Shown piece by piece: positions 37,301 to 45,252 of a stretch of DNA of 64,000 nt. Location of the stretch: NCBI RefSeq assembly GCF_020171945.1, contig NZ_JAIVAP010000019.1, positions 23,838 through 87,837 on the forward strand. Reading direction: 5' to 3'. Every line of letters starts with the position of its first letter. Position 1 is the first letter of the stretch. The DNA is from Bacillus infantis. GTDB taxonomy: Bacteria > Bacillota > Bacilli > Bacillales > Cytobacillaceae. The notes beneath the pieces were generated by a model. That model saw only the letters and a list, made by a program, of their open reading frames with translations. It was not told the origin of the DNA and searched no databases. The position numbers and the translations under genes were made by a program.

Positions 37301-37362
37301 AAGCTGTTAAAAAGATCCTGCACACTAATGCAGATTCTATAGAGCATTCTTTTAAAGGTTAA
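34318..37362 (+). CDS. Secreted CBM / beta-propeller / Ig-like / FIMAH protein
   Basis: This 1014-residue secreted protein has a signal peptide (about residues 1-31), then a carbohydrate-binding-module-like sandwich (about 36-195, starting NGDFETASSS). A long stretch of repeated blades (about 200-840) follows, read as one or two beta-propellers (repeats such as SDGNVYFAGTQNG, DGVIYGATYP, NLYVGTG, DNNGYLYTTAGR). Next come a bacterial Ig-like domain (about 850-930, WFTSNPVAATIKEGMVHAAN) and a C-terminal FIMAH-type helical domain (HPLSKQLTNSLKQADHHYRK). No catalytic family was recognised. It may bind or act on the outer polysaccharide that feeds the importer. GGAGG precedes the ATG. Confidence 0.72.
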   Translation: MKYLNKNFLCILLTILLFLTSLSITPLPISADDGIGKELLVPNGDFETASSSTSVIPSWDYWTGGYRSGMSVSKEVVNTGNQSLSVQNTGVVGLFSQEISIKEGSKYQLSAKIYVEELKGRPGIWLRWINEQGKIMSDTPQYFDISSFNEWKSVDIKATAPAGAKALKIFIYQASTAKMKGYYDDIKLFELESDVLEFPIKYGETINHGPAALAAKSQGVAIGEGELYYATNGSPSTFYAANALTGKKIFSQSLPGNDVIWGMVIGSDGNVYFAGTQNGILYRYLVKEQRIEQLGKNPSDNWVWQLEASHDGVIYGATYPNAKVFKFDIASGEFTDLGTFYDGQQYARGLGITNENLYVGTGTTAYLMKMNLETGERTEITTPITGTSTQISNIWEYGSNIFVAYGTSMVTIDKTTGEVKKTMGWQDENAFDGLISPPSPYNENLIYYINKNTQQLWTYDMRTHETSKVEPAIQLPASPAKAIRWIKDENGKDVLAILHHQIEYSLFDPAEKTLEVKYPEVDMQGLLMQSLEIGEDQRIYMGGYQGSFGIFDTSIDKFTLHERDPHQIEGIGFLNGDVYLGTYGGARIFKFDPDLPFKYSNGSNGDNPEMVYDMGDDQSRPFTFTSGDNKLFTGTIPDYGKLGGAFTIYDSVNQEWKTIRNIIKNQAIIGLAYQNGVVFGGSTISGGLGIEPTETTAKMFQYDVKTEKHEVFELNVEGLAKPEMIGELSIGPDGKVWGIAWGLDEKGQYNSVVFAMDPKSREVIKSTQLYKGENRGSQWRPFFLRWDNNGYLYTTAGRKLTVIDPDTMKSKQLVTGTVQLMDVDNEGNIYYTADHNLYQLPVKLEKGALSAENNVIIQGSQQQLELSVTLSNGNEINLAGAEIKWFTSNPVAATIKEGMVHAANAGTVEIFAEVSYNGEKVITNKITITIQATAESLFSQILGLEEEGVLPHPLSKQLTNSLKQADHHYRKGNLKQAIKHLEEYRKHLNKSSIDEAVKKILHTNADSIEHSFKG

Positions 37363-37371
37363 CAAAAAACA

Positions 37372-37412
37372 GGCGGCCATAAAGCCGGAATGAATCTGAC
37401 TTTATGGCCGCC
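37372..37412 (-). terminator. Intrinsic terminator of cwlJ, at a convergent junction
   Basis: GGCGGCCATAAAG and CTTTATGGCCGCC form a perfect 13-bp stem. The T-run (TTTTTT) is on the minus strand, so it ends cwlJ; the plus-strand secreted-protein gene stops just before it and may share the hairpin. Confidence 0.8.
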
Positions 37413-37442
37413 CTACAATTTTGAGATCCGGATCCTTCTTTT

Positions 37443-37883
37443 TTAACCACTATAAACAGCCTCACAAGTCCCTGCCTTCGGTTCATAATAACAATGATTC
37501 TTGAACTGGCCGGCAAATGGCTGATCATACCAGGTAGGAGGACAAGGGGCGTAAGGATTAAAATACCAGAGAGCATATTTCCCCGGATGCTGTCTCCAAT
37601 AATCAAGATTCTGTCTGGCTAATCTTCTCTCCGCTTCTCTTGCCCTTTGATAAAACACATTCCCCTTTTGGACAGCTTCAAAAGAAAAATTCCCGCCCTG
37701 CACCTGAAAAATGACATCCCGAACAGATCTCAAATCCTTAAAGTCCAAACAATTGGCTAAAAGACGGTTCACAATTACATTTCCTACATACAGCATCCCC
37801 TGCTTGCCTTCCCCTTCTGCCTCTGCCCGCATCATCCTGGCCATCAGGTCCACGTCAGCACTTCGGTAATTCACTCGTGGCAT
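37443..37883 (-). CDS. cwlJ: Spore cortex-lytic cell wall hydrolase CwlJ
   Basis: CwlJ sits in the spore coat and degrades cortex peptidoglycan during germination. The 146 residues match the family length. SADVDLMARMMRAEAEGEGK, GMLYVGNVIVNR and FYQRAREAERRLAR are very close to known CwlJ, followed by ALWYFNPYAPCPPTWYDQPF. The glutamate in RAEAEGEG is the likely catalytic residue. The start at 37883 follows GGAGGTGA; the longer frame adds 37 residues with no family match. A GerQ gene is not adjacent in this window. CATACACT upstream resembles a SigE -10 box but sits too close to the ribosome binding site to be sure. Confidence 0.92.
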   Translation of the reverse strand: MPRVNYRSADVDLMARMMRAEAEGEGKQGMLYVGNVIVNRLLANCLDFKDLRSVRDVIFQVQGGNFSFEAVQKGNVFYQRAREAERRLARQNLDYWRQHPGKYALWYFNPYAPCPPTWYDQPFAGQFKNHCYYEPKAGTCEAVYSG

Positions 37884-38013
37884 ATTTCTCACCTCCATGA
37901 CAGTGTATGATGGGATGGCCTGTTTGAATGTTAGTGTTTGTGGAATGGGGATGTCCTTTTTATAATCAGTACGAAAAAAGCGAACAGCCGCCAAGAGCTG
38001 TCCGCTAAATATT

Positions 38014-39117
38014 TTATCCCCAAATCTCCTTAGAAATATCTACAATATACTTCAGCTTCGCCCACTGCTCTTCCTCTGTCAGGATATTGCCGTGATGGGT
38101 AGAAGCGAATCCGCATTGCGGGCTGATGCATAATTGCTCCAGCGGCAGATATTTTGTGGCTTCTTCAACGCGCGCTTTGATATTTTCTTTGTCTTCCAGA
38201 GTGCCATGCTTGGACGTGAATACACCCAGCACCACCAACGGGCCGCCAGTTGGAACAAACTCCAGAGGACCGAAATCGCCGGAACGGTCATCATCATATT
38301 CCAGGAAAAATCCGTTTACCTTTTCCTTGGCAAATAATACAGGCGCAATCTTGGCATAGCTGCCTTCGAATGCCCACTTCGAGCGGTAGTTCCCGCGGCA
38401 AAGGTGAGTGGTTACAGTCAGATCCTCCGGTTTATCCTCGAGCACACCGTTCACAACTCTTAATGCCAGGCTGATCAATTCCTCACGTGAATAGCCGCTG
38501 TCATTGAAAGGAATCTCCGGCGCATTCAGGCCGGTGATGTATACATCATCAAATTGAAGGTAGCGGCAGCCTGCATCATAGAATGCTTGGATGCTATCCT
38601 TGTAAGTCTGGATAATATCGTTCGCATATTCTTCAACATCCGGATAAATGTCAAGGTTGCGGATGCCTGCGTTAAACAGCTGGTTCGGGCTCGGGATGGT
38701 CTGCTTTGCAACCGCACGGTCACCGACAATTTCTTTAAATTCGATAAAGTCTTTAACATGCGGGTGATCTTGATTGAATGAAATTTTTCCTGTGACCCGG
38801 ACATCGTATCTTTCCGTTTCTTCCCCTTTGAAGGCAAAGCCATGATCCGGCACATAGCCCTCTACCCCATTCAAATGCTCAAGGAAATCGGTATGCCAGA
38901 ACCTGCGGCGGAATTCCCCGTCTGTGACAGCCTGAAGGCCGACCTCGATTTGCTTGTCCACAATCTTTTTAATTTCTTCTGTTTCAATCGCATGAAGCTC
39001 CTGGGCTGTAATCGTGCCTTCCTGGAATTCCTTCCTGCTCTTATGGATCCTCTCGGGACGCAATAAGCTTCCTACATGATCTGCTCTGAATGGTGCTTTA
39101 ACAAGTGTTTTAGTCAT
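38014..39117 (-). CDS. MetE-like cobalamin-independent methionine synthase (YxjG/YxjH type)
   Basis: This 367-residue cytoplasmic enzyme corresponds to the C-terminal catalytic barrel of MetE. Zinc-ligand positions are seen in VTTHLCRGNYR and CISPQCGFAST, and the opening APFRADHVGSLLRP is typical of the YxjG/YxjH group. MetE moves a methyl group from methyl-tetrahydrofolate to homocysteine; single-domain relatives may use other methyl donors. No SAM riboswitch was seen in the 150 bases upstream. A LysR regulator gene lies just upstream on the same strand and may control it. Confidence 0.82.
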   Translation of the reverse strand: MTKTLVKAPFRADHVGSLLRPERIHKSRKEFQEGTITAQELHAIETEEIKKIVDKQIEVGLQAVTDGEFRRRFWHTDFLEHLNGVEGYVPDHGFAFKGEETERYDVRVTGKISFNQDHPHVKDFIEFKEIVGDRAVAKQTIPSPNQLFNAGIRNLDIYPDVEEYANDIIQTYKDSIQAFYDAGCRYLQFDDVYITGLNAPEIPFNDSGYSREELISLALRVVNGVLEDKPEDLTVTTHLCRGNYRSKWAFEGSYAKIAPVLFAKEKVNGFFLEYDDDRSGDFGPLEFVPTGGPLVVLGVFTSKHGTLEDKENIKARVEEATKYLPLEQLCISPQCGFASTHHGNILTEEEQWAKLKYIVDISKEIWG

Positions 39118-39252
39118 AGTGAACTCCCTCTCCCCAAAATTCGAAGGCTCTTATCTTTTAAAAAAATGCTGCCCTGGAAGTTGGCTTGTTTTAATTAAAG
39201 TAAGTGTAGCACAGGGAAATTCTTATAACGTAACACAATGTCGCTATGCCTT

Positions 39253-39273
39253 GTTATAGCTTAAAGCTATAAC
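39253..39273. repeat. Perfect 10-bp inverted repeat at the LysR stop codon
   Basis: GTTATAGCTT-A-AAGCTATAAC lies over the end of the LysR gene and in front of the MetE-like gene. With ATAACG a little downstream on the minus strand it could form a regulator site for the MetE-like gene. No T-run is present, so a terminator is less likely. Confidence 0.35.
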
Positions 39274-40184
39274 CCGCCAAGCTCTTCTTTTATGCTTTCT
39301 TTTAGGTATTGGATATAGATATTTGCAAGCGGGCTGTTTGTCACGTTTTTATGCGTTATATAACCAACATTAATCTTCTCATCCACTTTTAATGGAACGG
39401 CAATAATATCCTTGCTGTTTAATTTATGGCTGATGACACCTGTTGAAATAGTATAGCCATCCAAACCAATCAGCAGGTTAAACAAAGTAGCGCGATCCGT
39501 CACCCGGATATTCTTCGGCCTTGAAAGGGTGCTGAGTATCTCCTCGGAAAAGTAGAAGGAATTATAGTCTCCCTGCTCATAAGAAAGATATGGATACGGA
39601 TCCAAATCAGGTAAAGTGACATAATTCTTTTCAGCAAGCGGATTTGTGGAGCTGATAAATATATGGGGATCTGCTTCAAACAGCTCATGAAACTCCAGGC
39701 TTCCTTCCCTCAAGAACTTATAAATCACATTTCTATTAAATTCATTCACATACAAAATGCCGATCTCACTGCGCAGATTTTTCACATCATCAATGATTTC
39801 ATAGGTCTTCGTTTCCCGCAGACTGAATTCATATTCCTCCGGATCATATTCTTTTAACAGGCGGACAAACGCACTGACCGCAAAGGCATAGTGCTGGGCA
39901 GAAACAGAAAAATGCTGCTGCGGAGAACGCGCATTCGTATACCGATTCTCCAGAAGCTCCGCCTGCTCAACCACCTGCCTGGCATAGCCAAGAAATTCCG
40001 ACCCTTCAGGAGTGATCAAAATCCCTTTATTGGAACGCGAAAAAATCGTGATACCTACTTCTTCCTCCAGCTCTTTCAGTGCATTCGAAAGACTGGGCTG
40101 GCTGATAAAAAGCCTTTGTGCCGCTTTATTGATCGAGCGGCTTCTGGCTACTTCGATTACGTATTTTAGCTGTTGTAGTGTCAT
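39267..40184 (-). CDS. LysR family transcriptional regulator
   Basis: This 305-residue regulator has an N-terminal helix-turn-helix (LQQLKYVIEVARSRSINKAA, then LFISQPSLSNALKELE, residues 3-60) and a two-lobe effector domain. LysR proteins usually act on a nearby gene with a small-molecule co-inducer. Here the next gene on the strand encodes a MetE-like enzyme, so sulfur or methionine metabolism, in the manner of CmbR/CysL-type regulators, is a reasonable guess but not shown. It is followed by about 150 bases with an inverted repeat. Confidence 0.85.
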   Translation of the reverse strand: MTLQQLKYVIEVARSRSINKAAQRLFISQPSLSNALKELEEEVGITIFSRSNKGILITPEGSEFLGYARQVVEQAELLENRYTNARSPQQHFSVSAQHYAFAVSAFVRLLKEYDPEEYEFSLRETKTYEIIDDVKNLRSEIGILYVNEFNRNVIYKFLREGSLEFHELFEADPHIFISSTNPLAEKNYVTLPDLDPYPYLSYEQGDYNSFYFSEEILSTLSRPKNIRVTDRATLFNLLIGLDGYTISTGVISHKLNSKDIIAVPLKVDEKINVGYITHKNVTNSPLANIYIQYLKESIKEELGGL

Positions 40185-40350
40185 GGTTACTTCCTTTACA
40201 AAGAGTTTTTCTGCTTTAAAGATATATTATATGTGGTGCACAATCCTCCATTATGTCCAGCTGGTGTTTCAGAAGATTATAAGGCATTCTACAGCAATAA
40301 TCCATTGAATCCTTCTTGCGAATAAATACTTCTTACACTGGCCTTGAAGC

Positions 40351-40387
40351 AAAAAAAAAGAATCCAGCCCTGTCAGCCAGATTCTTA
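40351..40387 (-). terminator. Intrinsic terminator of the PTS operon
   Basis: AAGAATC-CAGC and GCC-A-GATTCTT form an imperfect stem, followed on the minus strand by nine T. It lies just after the GH4 gene stop. Confidence 0.8.
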
Positions 40388-40393
40388 TGTATT

Positions 40394-41722
40394 CTATGCT
40401 TCTACCTTATTAAAAAACTGCGGCAGATGTTCTTTGTGGGCTTCAAGCATTTCGTCGACAATCTGCTTTGCAAGCTTGTCAGATGCCACTAAAGGATTGA
40501 TTGTCAGTGCCAGGACAGCTTTGTCATAATCACCAGTAACAGCAGCCTCTGCAGCGATTCGTTCAAAAGATTTAATCTGCTGGACCAATCCGCGGACCGG
40601 CACAGGGAGGTCGCCCATGACAATAGGTCTAGGGCCGTCCTTAGTAATAATGCAGCTTACCTCGACTGCTGAATCATCAGGAATGCTCGCTATTACTCCA
40701 TTATTCAATGTATTGACAGGCTGGATATCACGTTTGTCATTGAACATAGAAGAAATCAAACGGACAGCTGCATCAGAATAGTATGCTCCTCCCCGTTTCT
40801 CAAGCTGCGGCGGCTTAATGTCCAGATTGGGATCCTTGTAAAGTTCAAAAAGGTCATTTTCAAGTTTTTGAACCACTTCTGCACGGGTGCCTTCCATCTC
40901 TGAATTTTTCAGGTCCTTCTCAACCATTTCCCTCGTTTTGTAATAATACAAATGATATGGACATGGAAGAACATTTAAGGCTTTAAGAAAAGATGGTTCC
41001 CATCCTAGTCCCTGTACATTTTTTACAAAACTGCTGTTCTGCGGATCTGTGAGAAGGTTTATCACTTTTTCTTTCACACTCTCCCCATCCAGGTACACAT
41101 CAAGACCATATACCATGTGATTCAGTCCCGCAAAATCGATCCGGATCCGGGAATGTTCCACATCAAGCAATTTAGCAATTCCCATTTCCATTCCTATAGG
41201 TACATTGCATAGGCCTACTACCTTTTTTATATTAGAATAGCGGAGCACTGCTTCAGTTACCATTCCTGCAGGATTTGTAAAGTTAATCAGCCAGGCATCA
41301 GGGCACAGCTCTTCCATATCTCTGCAAATATCTAAAATAACCGGTATTGTCCGCAATCCCTTAAACAATCCTCCAGGACCGTTTGTCTCTTGCCCCAGCA
41401 CTCCATATTTTAAAGGGATTCTTTCATCCTTTGCCCGTGCATCCAACAAACCTACACGAAATTGTGTTGTTACAAAATCTGCTTCCTTCAAAGCTTCTTT
41501 ACGATCAAGCGTCAAATGAACTTCAATAGGGAGCCCTGCCTTTTGAACCATTCGTTTAGCGAGATTTCCTACAATCTCAAGCTTCTCTTTCCCGGCTTCT
41601 ACGTCAACCAGCCAGAGCTCACTTACCGGCAATTCATTATACCTCTTAATAAAACCTTCAACTAACTCAGGGGTATAACTTGATCCCCCGCCAATGGTAG
41701 CGATTTTTAAACCTTTTTTCAT
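40394..41722 (-). CDS. GH4 6-phospho-beta-glucosidase (LicH/ChbF type)
   Basis: This 442-residue NAD- and metal-dependent glycosidase cleaves 6-phosphorylated disaccharides after PTS uptake, by a redox-elimination mechanism. The NAD motif is [26 protein letters not shown], the metal-binding cysteine in [11 protein letters not shown] and the following [10 protein letters not shown] are all present. The gene overlaps the IIA gene by four bases (ATGA). Because the operon also encodes ChbG, the substrate may be deacetylated chitobiose-6-P as for ChbF, or cellobiose-6-P as for LicH. GGAGGTG precedes the ATG. Confidence 0.9.
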   Translation of the reverse strand: MKKGLKIATIGGGSSYTPELVEGFIKRYNELPVSELWLVDVEAGKEKLEIVGNLAKRMVQKAGLPIEVHLTLDRKEALKEADFVTTQFRVGLLDARAKDERIPLKYGVLGQETNGPGGLFKGLRTIPVILDICRDMEELCPDAWLINFTNPAGMVTEAVLRYSNIKKVVGLCNVPIGMEMGIAKLLDVEHSRIRIDFAGLNHMVYGLDVYLDGESVKEKVINLLTDPQNSSFVKNVQGLGWEPSFLKALNVLPCPYHLYYYKTREMVEKDLKNSEMEGTRAEVVQKLENDLFELYKDPNLDIKPPQLEKRGGAYYSDAAVRLISSMFNDKRDIQPVNTLNNGVIASIPDDSAVEVSCIITKDGPRPIVMGDLPVPVRGLVQQIKSFERIAAEAAVTGDYDKAVLALTINPLVASDKLAKQIVDEMLEAHKEHLPQFFNKVEA

Positions 41723-42048
41723 GCATTCACACCTCCGGATAAGTTTACGTGCTCATACAAGTCTACAAATTCGCCTGCCATGTCTTTTATTGTAATAGCA
41801 TTCATAAGATGGTCCTGAGCATGCACCATTAACAAAGTAATCTCTGTACTTTCTCCTCTCACTTCTCTTTGGATCAAAGATGTTTGGATTAGATGCGCGC
41901 TATTTAACTCATTAGCAGCTTCCTCTATTTTTTTTCTTGCACCAGCAATGTCCCCGCTCTTGGCAGCAGCAATTGCTTCCATAGCAGAGCTTTTGCCATT
42001 GCCGCCATGAAGGATGATCTGAAAGATTGTCTCTTCGATGCTAGCCAT
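41719..42048 (-). CDS. PTS lactose/cellobiose-family IIA component
   Basis: This 109-residue all-helical cytoplasmic phosphocarrier receives phosphate from HPr on a histidine and passes it to IIB. The family pattern is clear: an N-terminal [21 protein letters not shown] and the phospho-histidine in [13 protein letters not shown]. It lies between the second IIB gene and the GH4 gene in the PTS operon and overlaps the latter by four bases. Confidence 0.92.
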   Translation of the reverse strand: MASIEETIFQIILHGGNGKSSAMEAIAAAKSGDIAGARKKIEEAANELNSAHLIQTSLIQREVRGESTEITLLMVHAQDHLMNAITIKDMAGEFVDLYEHVNLSGGVNA

Positions 42049-42129
42049 AAAGAAAACATCACTTCCTTCTAAGATTTTTATAAAAAAGAGTCATACTACC
42101 TTTTCATGCGCATGAAGAACTATATGAAA

Positions 42130-42444
42130 CTATCCCTTTTGACCGTTGATCAGATCAATAGCTGCCTTTAAGACTTCCGGACCATTGCACATTCCATAAT
42201 GAACAGGGTTGATAGAATCTACAGGTATATTTTTTTCCTCGCATAGCTTTTTCATTTGAGGCATCAAATAGCGCACCTGCGGACCAAGGAGCAACACATC
42301 TGCGCTGTCAATATGCCGTTTAACTGCATCTGCCCCTTCCGCCCAAATCTTAGCCTCAATGCCCTGGCTTTTAGCTGCTGTTTCCATTTTAGTCACCAAT
42401 AAGCTTGTAGACATTCCTGCTGCGCAGCATAACAAAATATTCAT
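42130..42444 (-). CDS. PTS lactose/cellobiose-family IIB component, second copy
   Basis: This 104-residue IIB protein carries the phospho-cysteine in the N-terminal loop [15 protein letters not shown]. It closely resembles the first copy at 44710: both have the GPQVR block and a VHYG-CNG stretch. Both keep the cysteine, so both may be active with the single IIC. Two IIB genes in one operon suggests specificity tuning or a spare copy. GGAGG precedes the ATG. Confidence 0.92.
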   Translation of the reverse strand: MNILLCCAAGMSTSLLVTKMETAAKSQGIEAKIWAEGADAVKRHIDSADVLLLGPQVRYLMPQMKKLCEEKNIPVDSINPVHYGMCNGPEVLKAAIDLINGQKG

Positions 42445-42585
42445 CCTCTTATTCCTCCCTAATTTGTTCTCTTAGTGATAATTGTTTATTGTTAGAATAT
42501 TACAAAAAATAAGATGGGATTATCTTGCAAAAAAATCATCTAAACAGGCTCCGAACTATACAGCCCAGGAACCTGTTCAGCCCTT

Positions 42586-43329
42586 TCAAACCACGGACTT
42601 AATCGAAACCTCCCTAAAGGTTATAAGATCAATGCCTCTTTCAGCAATGGCCTCCTGGACAGCAGGGTCGGTTAATATGGTTAGTTCTCTGACACGCTGT
42701 AAAGCATATGAACTGCCAGCATAGACCTGTTCATCAACAAAAGCGGGATGTGTCATTAACTCTGCAGTTTCATATGGAAGGGCTTTATCCAGCAGTCCGA
42801 TTAAATACTCAGTCGTCAGCTGATCTCCATAAAATTCATGATTAAAATATTGGACAGGCTGCAATGGATTTGGATCTGAACTTACTTTTCTAATCGGCAA
42901 TTGGTTTTCCCTTGCTATCTTTTCTACAGCGGGATACACATTGGGAAGTGAATGCACATGATGATGGCTGTCAATATGAGTGGGTATTATGTTAAAAGAA
43001 ATGAACTTTTCAAATTGGCTTCTTAATTCAAGTTCAATTTCCTCTGCCTTTCCGAGCTCCTTTATTTCAGATATCCTGTTAAACTCCCCTTTACTGTTTA
43101 CAAGCGATGCCGCTTCATTGCTTACAGGCCTTCCGCAGGTCAACACGAAATGGATACCCACTCCCAGTCCAGGGTTTTTCTTCGCCAGGTCGGCAGCGTG
43201 TTGTGCTCCAGGCATATTTGCCATTAATGTAGTCGAAGTAACAACACCATTTTGATGGGCTTCAATAATTCCCAGATTAACTCCTTTAGAGTAGCCAAAA
43301 TCATCGGCATTGATGATTAACTTAGTCAT
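42586..43329 (-). CDS. chbG: ChbG/YdjC family carbohydrate deacetylase
   Basis: This 247-residue zinc-dependent deacetylase removes one acetyl group from chitobiose-6-phosphate or related chito-oligosaccharides in the cytoplasm. The metal and catalytic residues are visible: LIINADDFGYSKGVN (Asp), GVGIHFVLTCGRP (His) and THIDSHHHVHSLP (His). The gene sits between IIC and the second IIB, as expected for a chb-type operon, where deacetylation is needed before GH4 cleavage and induction. It is 16 bases from the IIC gene. Confidence 0.88.
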   Translation of the reverse strand: MTKLIINADDFGYSKGVNLGIIEAHQNGVVTSTTLMANMPGAQHAADLAKKNPGLGVGIHFVLTCGRPVSNEAASLVNSKGEFNRISEIKELGKAEEIELELRSQFEKFISFNIIPTHIDSHHHVHSLPNVYPAVEKIARENQLPIRKVSSDPNPLQPVQYFNHEFYGDQLTTEYLIGLLDKALPYETAELMTHPAFVDEQVYAGSSYALQRVRELTILTDPAVQEAIAERGIDLITFREVSIKSVV

Positions 43330-43345
43330 TCATTCATTCAGCTCC

Positions 43346-44695
43346 TTACATGTTTGCAACTTTTTTATTGGCATCGACGGGAGGCTGAAAACCGCCTTCT
43401 TCAACGAGCTTTTGTTTATCCCAGATGCGGAAGAATGGATAATAGATGGTAAACGCTAAGGCAAAGTTTATTAGTTGCAGGACAGCTCCTGACATCTTTC
43501 CTCCTGCTGCCAAATATCCCCCGATAATGGGAGGCATTGTCCATGGAACCGCAATTCCTGCCGGTTTTGCGACCAAACCTGTGCTCATGCCAATATAGGT
43601 GGTTAAGACCATTACAAGCGGTGTAAGTATAAATGGAACGATCAAAATAGGGTTCATCACTATCGGCATTCCAAATACAACAGGTTCGTTAATATTGAAC
43701 AGTCCCGGCCCGATAGCTAAACGGCCCAGTTGCTTCATCTGTTTGCTCCGTGCCCTCAAAATCATCGCAAGCACCAATGCTAAAGTTGCGCCGCTTCCTC
43801 CTATATATACAAAGATATCGAAAAATTGCTGTGTGAATATATTTGGCAAAGTTTCGCCTCCCTGGAACGCCAGGCGGTTTGCATCCATTGCTGACAGCCA
43901 AATTGGCCCCATTACCCCTCCAACAATGGAAGCTCCATGTAATCCACATGACCATAAAAGCTGTACAAGAAATACTGCAACCAGGCTGCCAATCAAACTT
44001 CCGCCCAGAATGCCAAGTGGTTTTCCCAGCACTTCGCCAATGATATTATGCAAGCTCTGAAAATCGGTCTGCTCTACCAGCAGGCGAAGAACCCAAATTA
44101 CCGCGATAACTATAAAACCTGGAATAAGTGCAACGAATGATTTGCTGACAGCAGGCGGTACGCCGTCAGGCATTTTGATAATAATATTTTTCTGGATGAT
44201 AAAACGGTAGATCTCTGTAGAAAGCATGGCAATAAGCATAGCTACAAAAAGTCCCTTGCTTCCCATTAAAGCGGCCGGGATCGCTCCGCCTACAAGTACT
44301 GCTTCTGAAGCACCATCCGGAGTAAAGGAGACCTGGTACGGAGTTGCCAATAAAAAGGCCGCAACAGAAATTGCGCCTGCAGAAAGCGCATCCACTCCAT
44401 ATTTTTCAGCAAGGCGGTAAGCTATGCCAAAGGCGGCAATTAAGGCCATAATATCGAAGGTCGCACCCACTGGGTACATCAGCTTGGTCAGCCACTGATC
44501 GCCGAATGTATTTGCCATGAAATCGGCATAGCCAGGAATAGGCAAGAAACCGAGAATCAGGAACAATGAACCAACAATAATCAACGGCATAGTCAGGATT
44601 ATTCCATCACGCAGTGCCTGAAGATGGCGCTGGCCCGCTACCCTGCCTGCAACAGGCATTACCTTATTTTCAAGGAAATCATTCATTTTGCTCAT
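43346..44695 (-). CDS. PTS cellobiose/chitobiose-family IIC permease
   Basis: This 449-residue membrane permease has about ten helices. It carries the sugar across the membrane while IIB phosphorylates it. Family landmarks are VAGQRHLQALRDGIILTMP, GLFNINEPVVFGMPIVMNP (substrate-binding loop) and GIAVPWTMPPIIGGYLA. The start was set at ATG 44695, nine bases after GGGGGA; a GTG at 44704 is the alternative. It is the second gene of the operon, 14 bases after the first IIB gene. Confidence 0.93.
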   Translation of the reverse strand: MSKMNDFLENKVMPVAGRVAGQRHLQALRDGIILTMPLIIVGSLFLILGFLPIPGYADFMANTFGDQWLTKLMYPVGATFDIMALIAAFGIAYRLAEKYGVDALSAGAISVAAFLLATPYQVSFTPDGASEAVLVGGAIPAALMGSKGLFVAMLIAMLSTEIYRFIIQKNIIIKMPDGVPPAVSKSFVALIPGFIVIAVIWVLRLLVEQTDFQSLHNIIGEVLGKPLGILGGSLIGSLVAVFLVQLLWSCGLHGASIVGGVMGPIWLSAMDANRLAFQGGETLPNIFTQQFFDIFVYIGGSGATLALVLAMILRARSKQMKQLGRLAIGPGLFNINEPVVFGMPIVMNPILIVPFILTPLVMVLTTYIGMSTGLVAKPAGIAVPWTMPPIIGGYLAAGGKMSGAVLQLINFALAFTIYYPFFRIWDKQKLVEEGGFQPPVDANKKVANM

Positions 44696-44709
44696 TAAAC
44701 TCACTCCCC

Positions 44710-45018
44710 CTATTTATTTACTAATTTTTCTGCAAAGCTTAATACTTCGGTACCATTGCATGTGCCATAGTGAACGATATTAATTACGTCAACCGGGATC
44801 TTTTTTTCTTCACCCAGCTTCTTCAATTGAGGAAGCATAAAACGCACTTGAGGCCCTAGAAGCAGAACATCCGCCCTGTCAATATGATGGTGCACCGCAT
44901 CGATTGAAACGGCCCAAATTGTATATTCTTTACCTTGTTGAAATGCACTTTTCTCCATCTTTGTAACTAGCAGACTTGTAGACATCCCGGCTGAACAGCA
45001 CAGCAATATGTTCACCAC
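44710..45018 (-). CDS. PTS lactose/cellobiose-family IIB component, first copy
   Basis: This 102-residue cytoplasmic phosphocarrier has the phospho-cysteine in [15 protein letters not shown]. It is the first gene of the PTS operon, directly after the promoter with its cre site. It starts at GTG 45018 (or the next GTG) after GGGGTGAT. It pairs with IIC; a paralogue lies further down the same operon. Confidence 0.92.
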   Translation of the reverse strand: MVNILLCCSAGMSTSLLVTKMEKSAFQQGKEYTIWAVSIDAVHHHIDRADVLLLGPQVRFMLPQLKKLGEEKKIPVDVINIVHYGTCNGTEVLSFAEKLVNK

Positions 45019-45062
45019 TTTATCACCCCTTTTTTAAGTGGAATCTCCTTGCTCGTACTTTA

Positions 45063-45123
45063 ATCATAAATTGAAAACGCTTCCATTTACACTTACACTT
45101 TTTCCGTTGGATAACGGAAAAAA
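45063..45123 (-). promoter_or_regulatory. PTS operon promoter with cre site and upstream inverted repeat
   Basis: On the minus strand -35 TGTAAA (45091-45086), 17 bases, -10 TATGAT (45068-45063). The spacer contains TGGAAGCGTTTTCA (45085-45072), a perfect match to the cre consensus TGNNARCGNWWWCA, so CcpA repression is expected. Just upstream TTTTTCCGTT-4-AACGGAAAAA (45099-45122) is a perfect 10-bp inverted repeat without T-tail, a good candidate binding site for the neighbouring LicR-like activator. Confidence 0.65.
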
Positions 45124-45211
45124 TATGTTAGATAATTCAGATTATTTTAATTTCTTCCGTAATGTAAATTTTGGAGCAAGTCTCTTTAGTCAGTTCTCCT
45201 GTTTTCAAAAT

Positions 45212-45243
45212 AAAAACACCATGCTGAATTAAATAGCATGGCG
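45212..45243 (-). terminator. Intrinsic terminator of the LicR-like gene
   Basis: CGCCATGCT and AGCATGGTG pair over 9 bp with one weak pair, followed on the minus strand by TTTTTATTTT. It separates the regulator gene from the PTS operon, so they have separate promoters. Confidence 0.75.
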
Positions 45244-45252
45244 GAACTTTAT

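Noticed and set aside
37902..37909. SigE-like -10 box CATACACT before cwlJ
   Set aside because: The match is good, but the start of transcription would fall inside the ribosome binding site, so it was not listed as a promoter.
39118..39266. Possible SAM riboswitch before the MetE-like gene
   Set aside because: No conserved S-box helices or terminator/antiterminator pair could be drawn; only a short inverted repeat is present.
45099..45122. TTTTTCCGTT palindrome as a terminator
   Set aside because: No T-run follows on either strand; position next to the -35 box fits a regulator site better.
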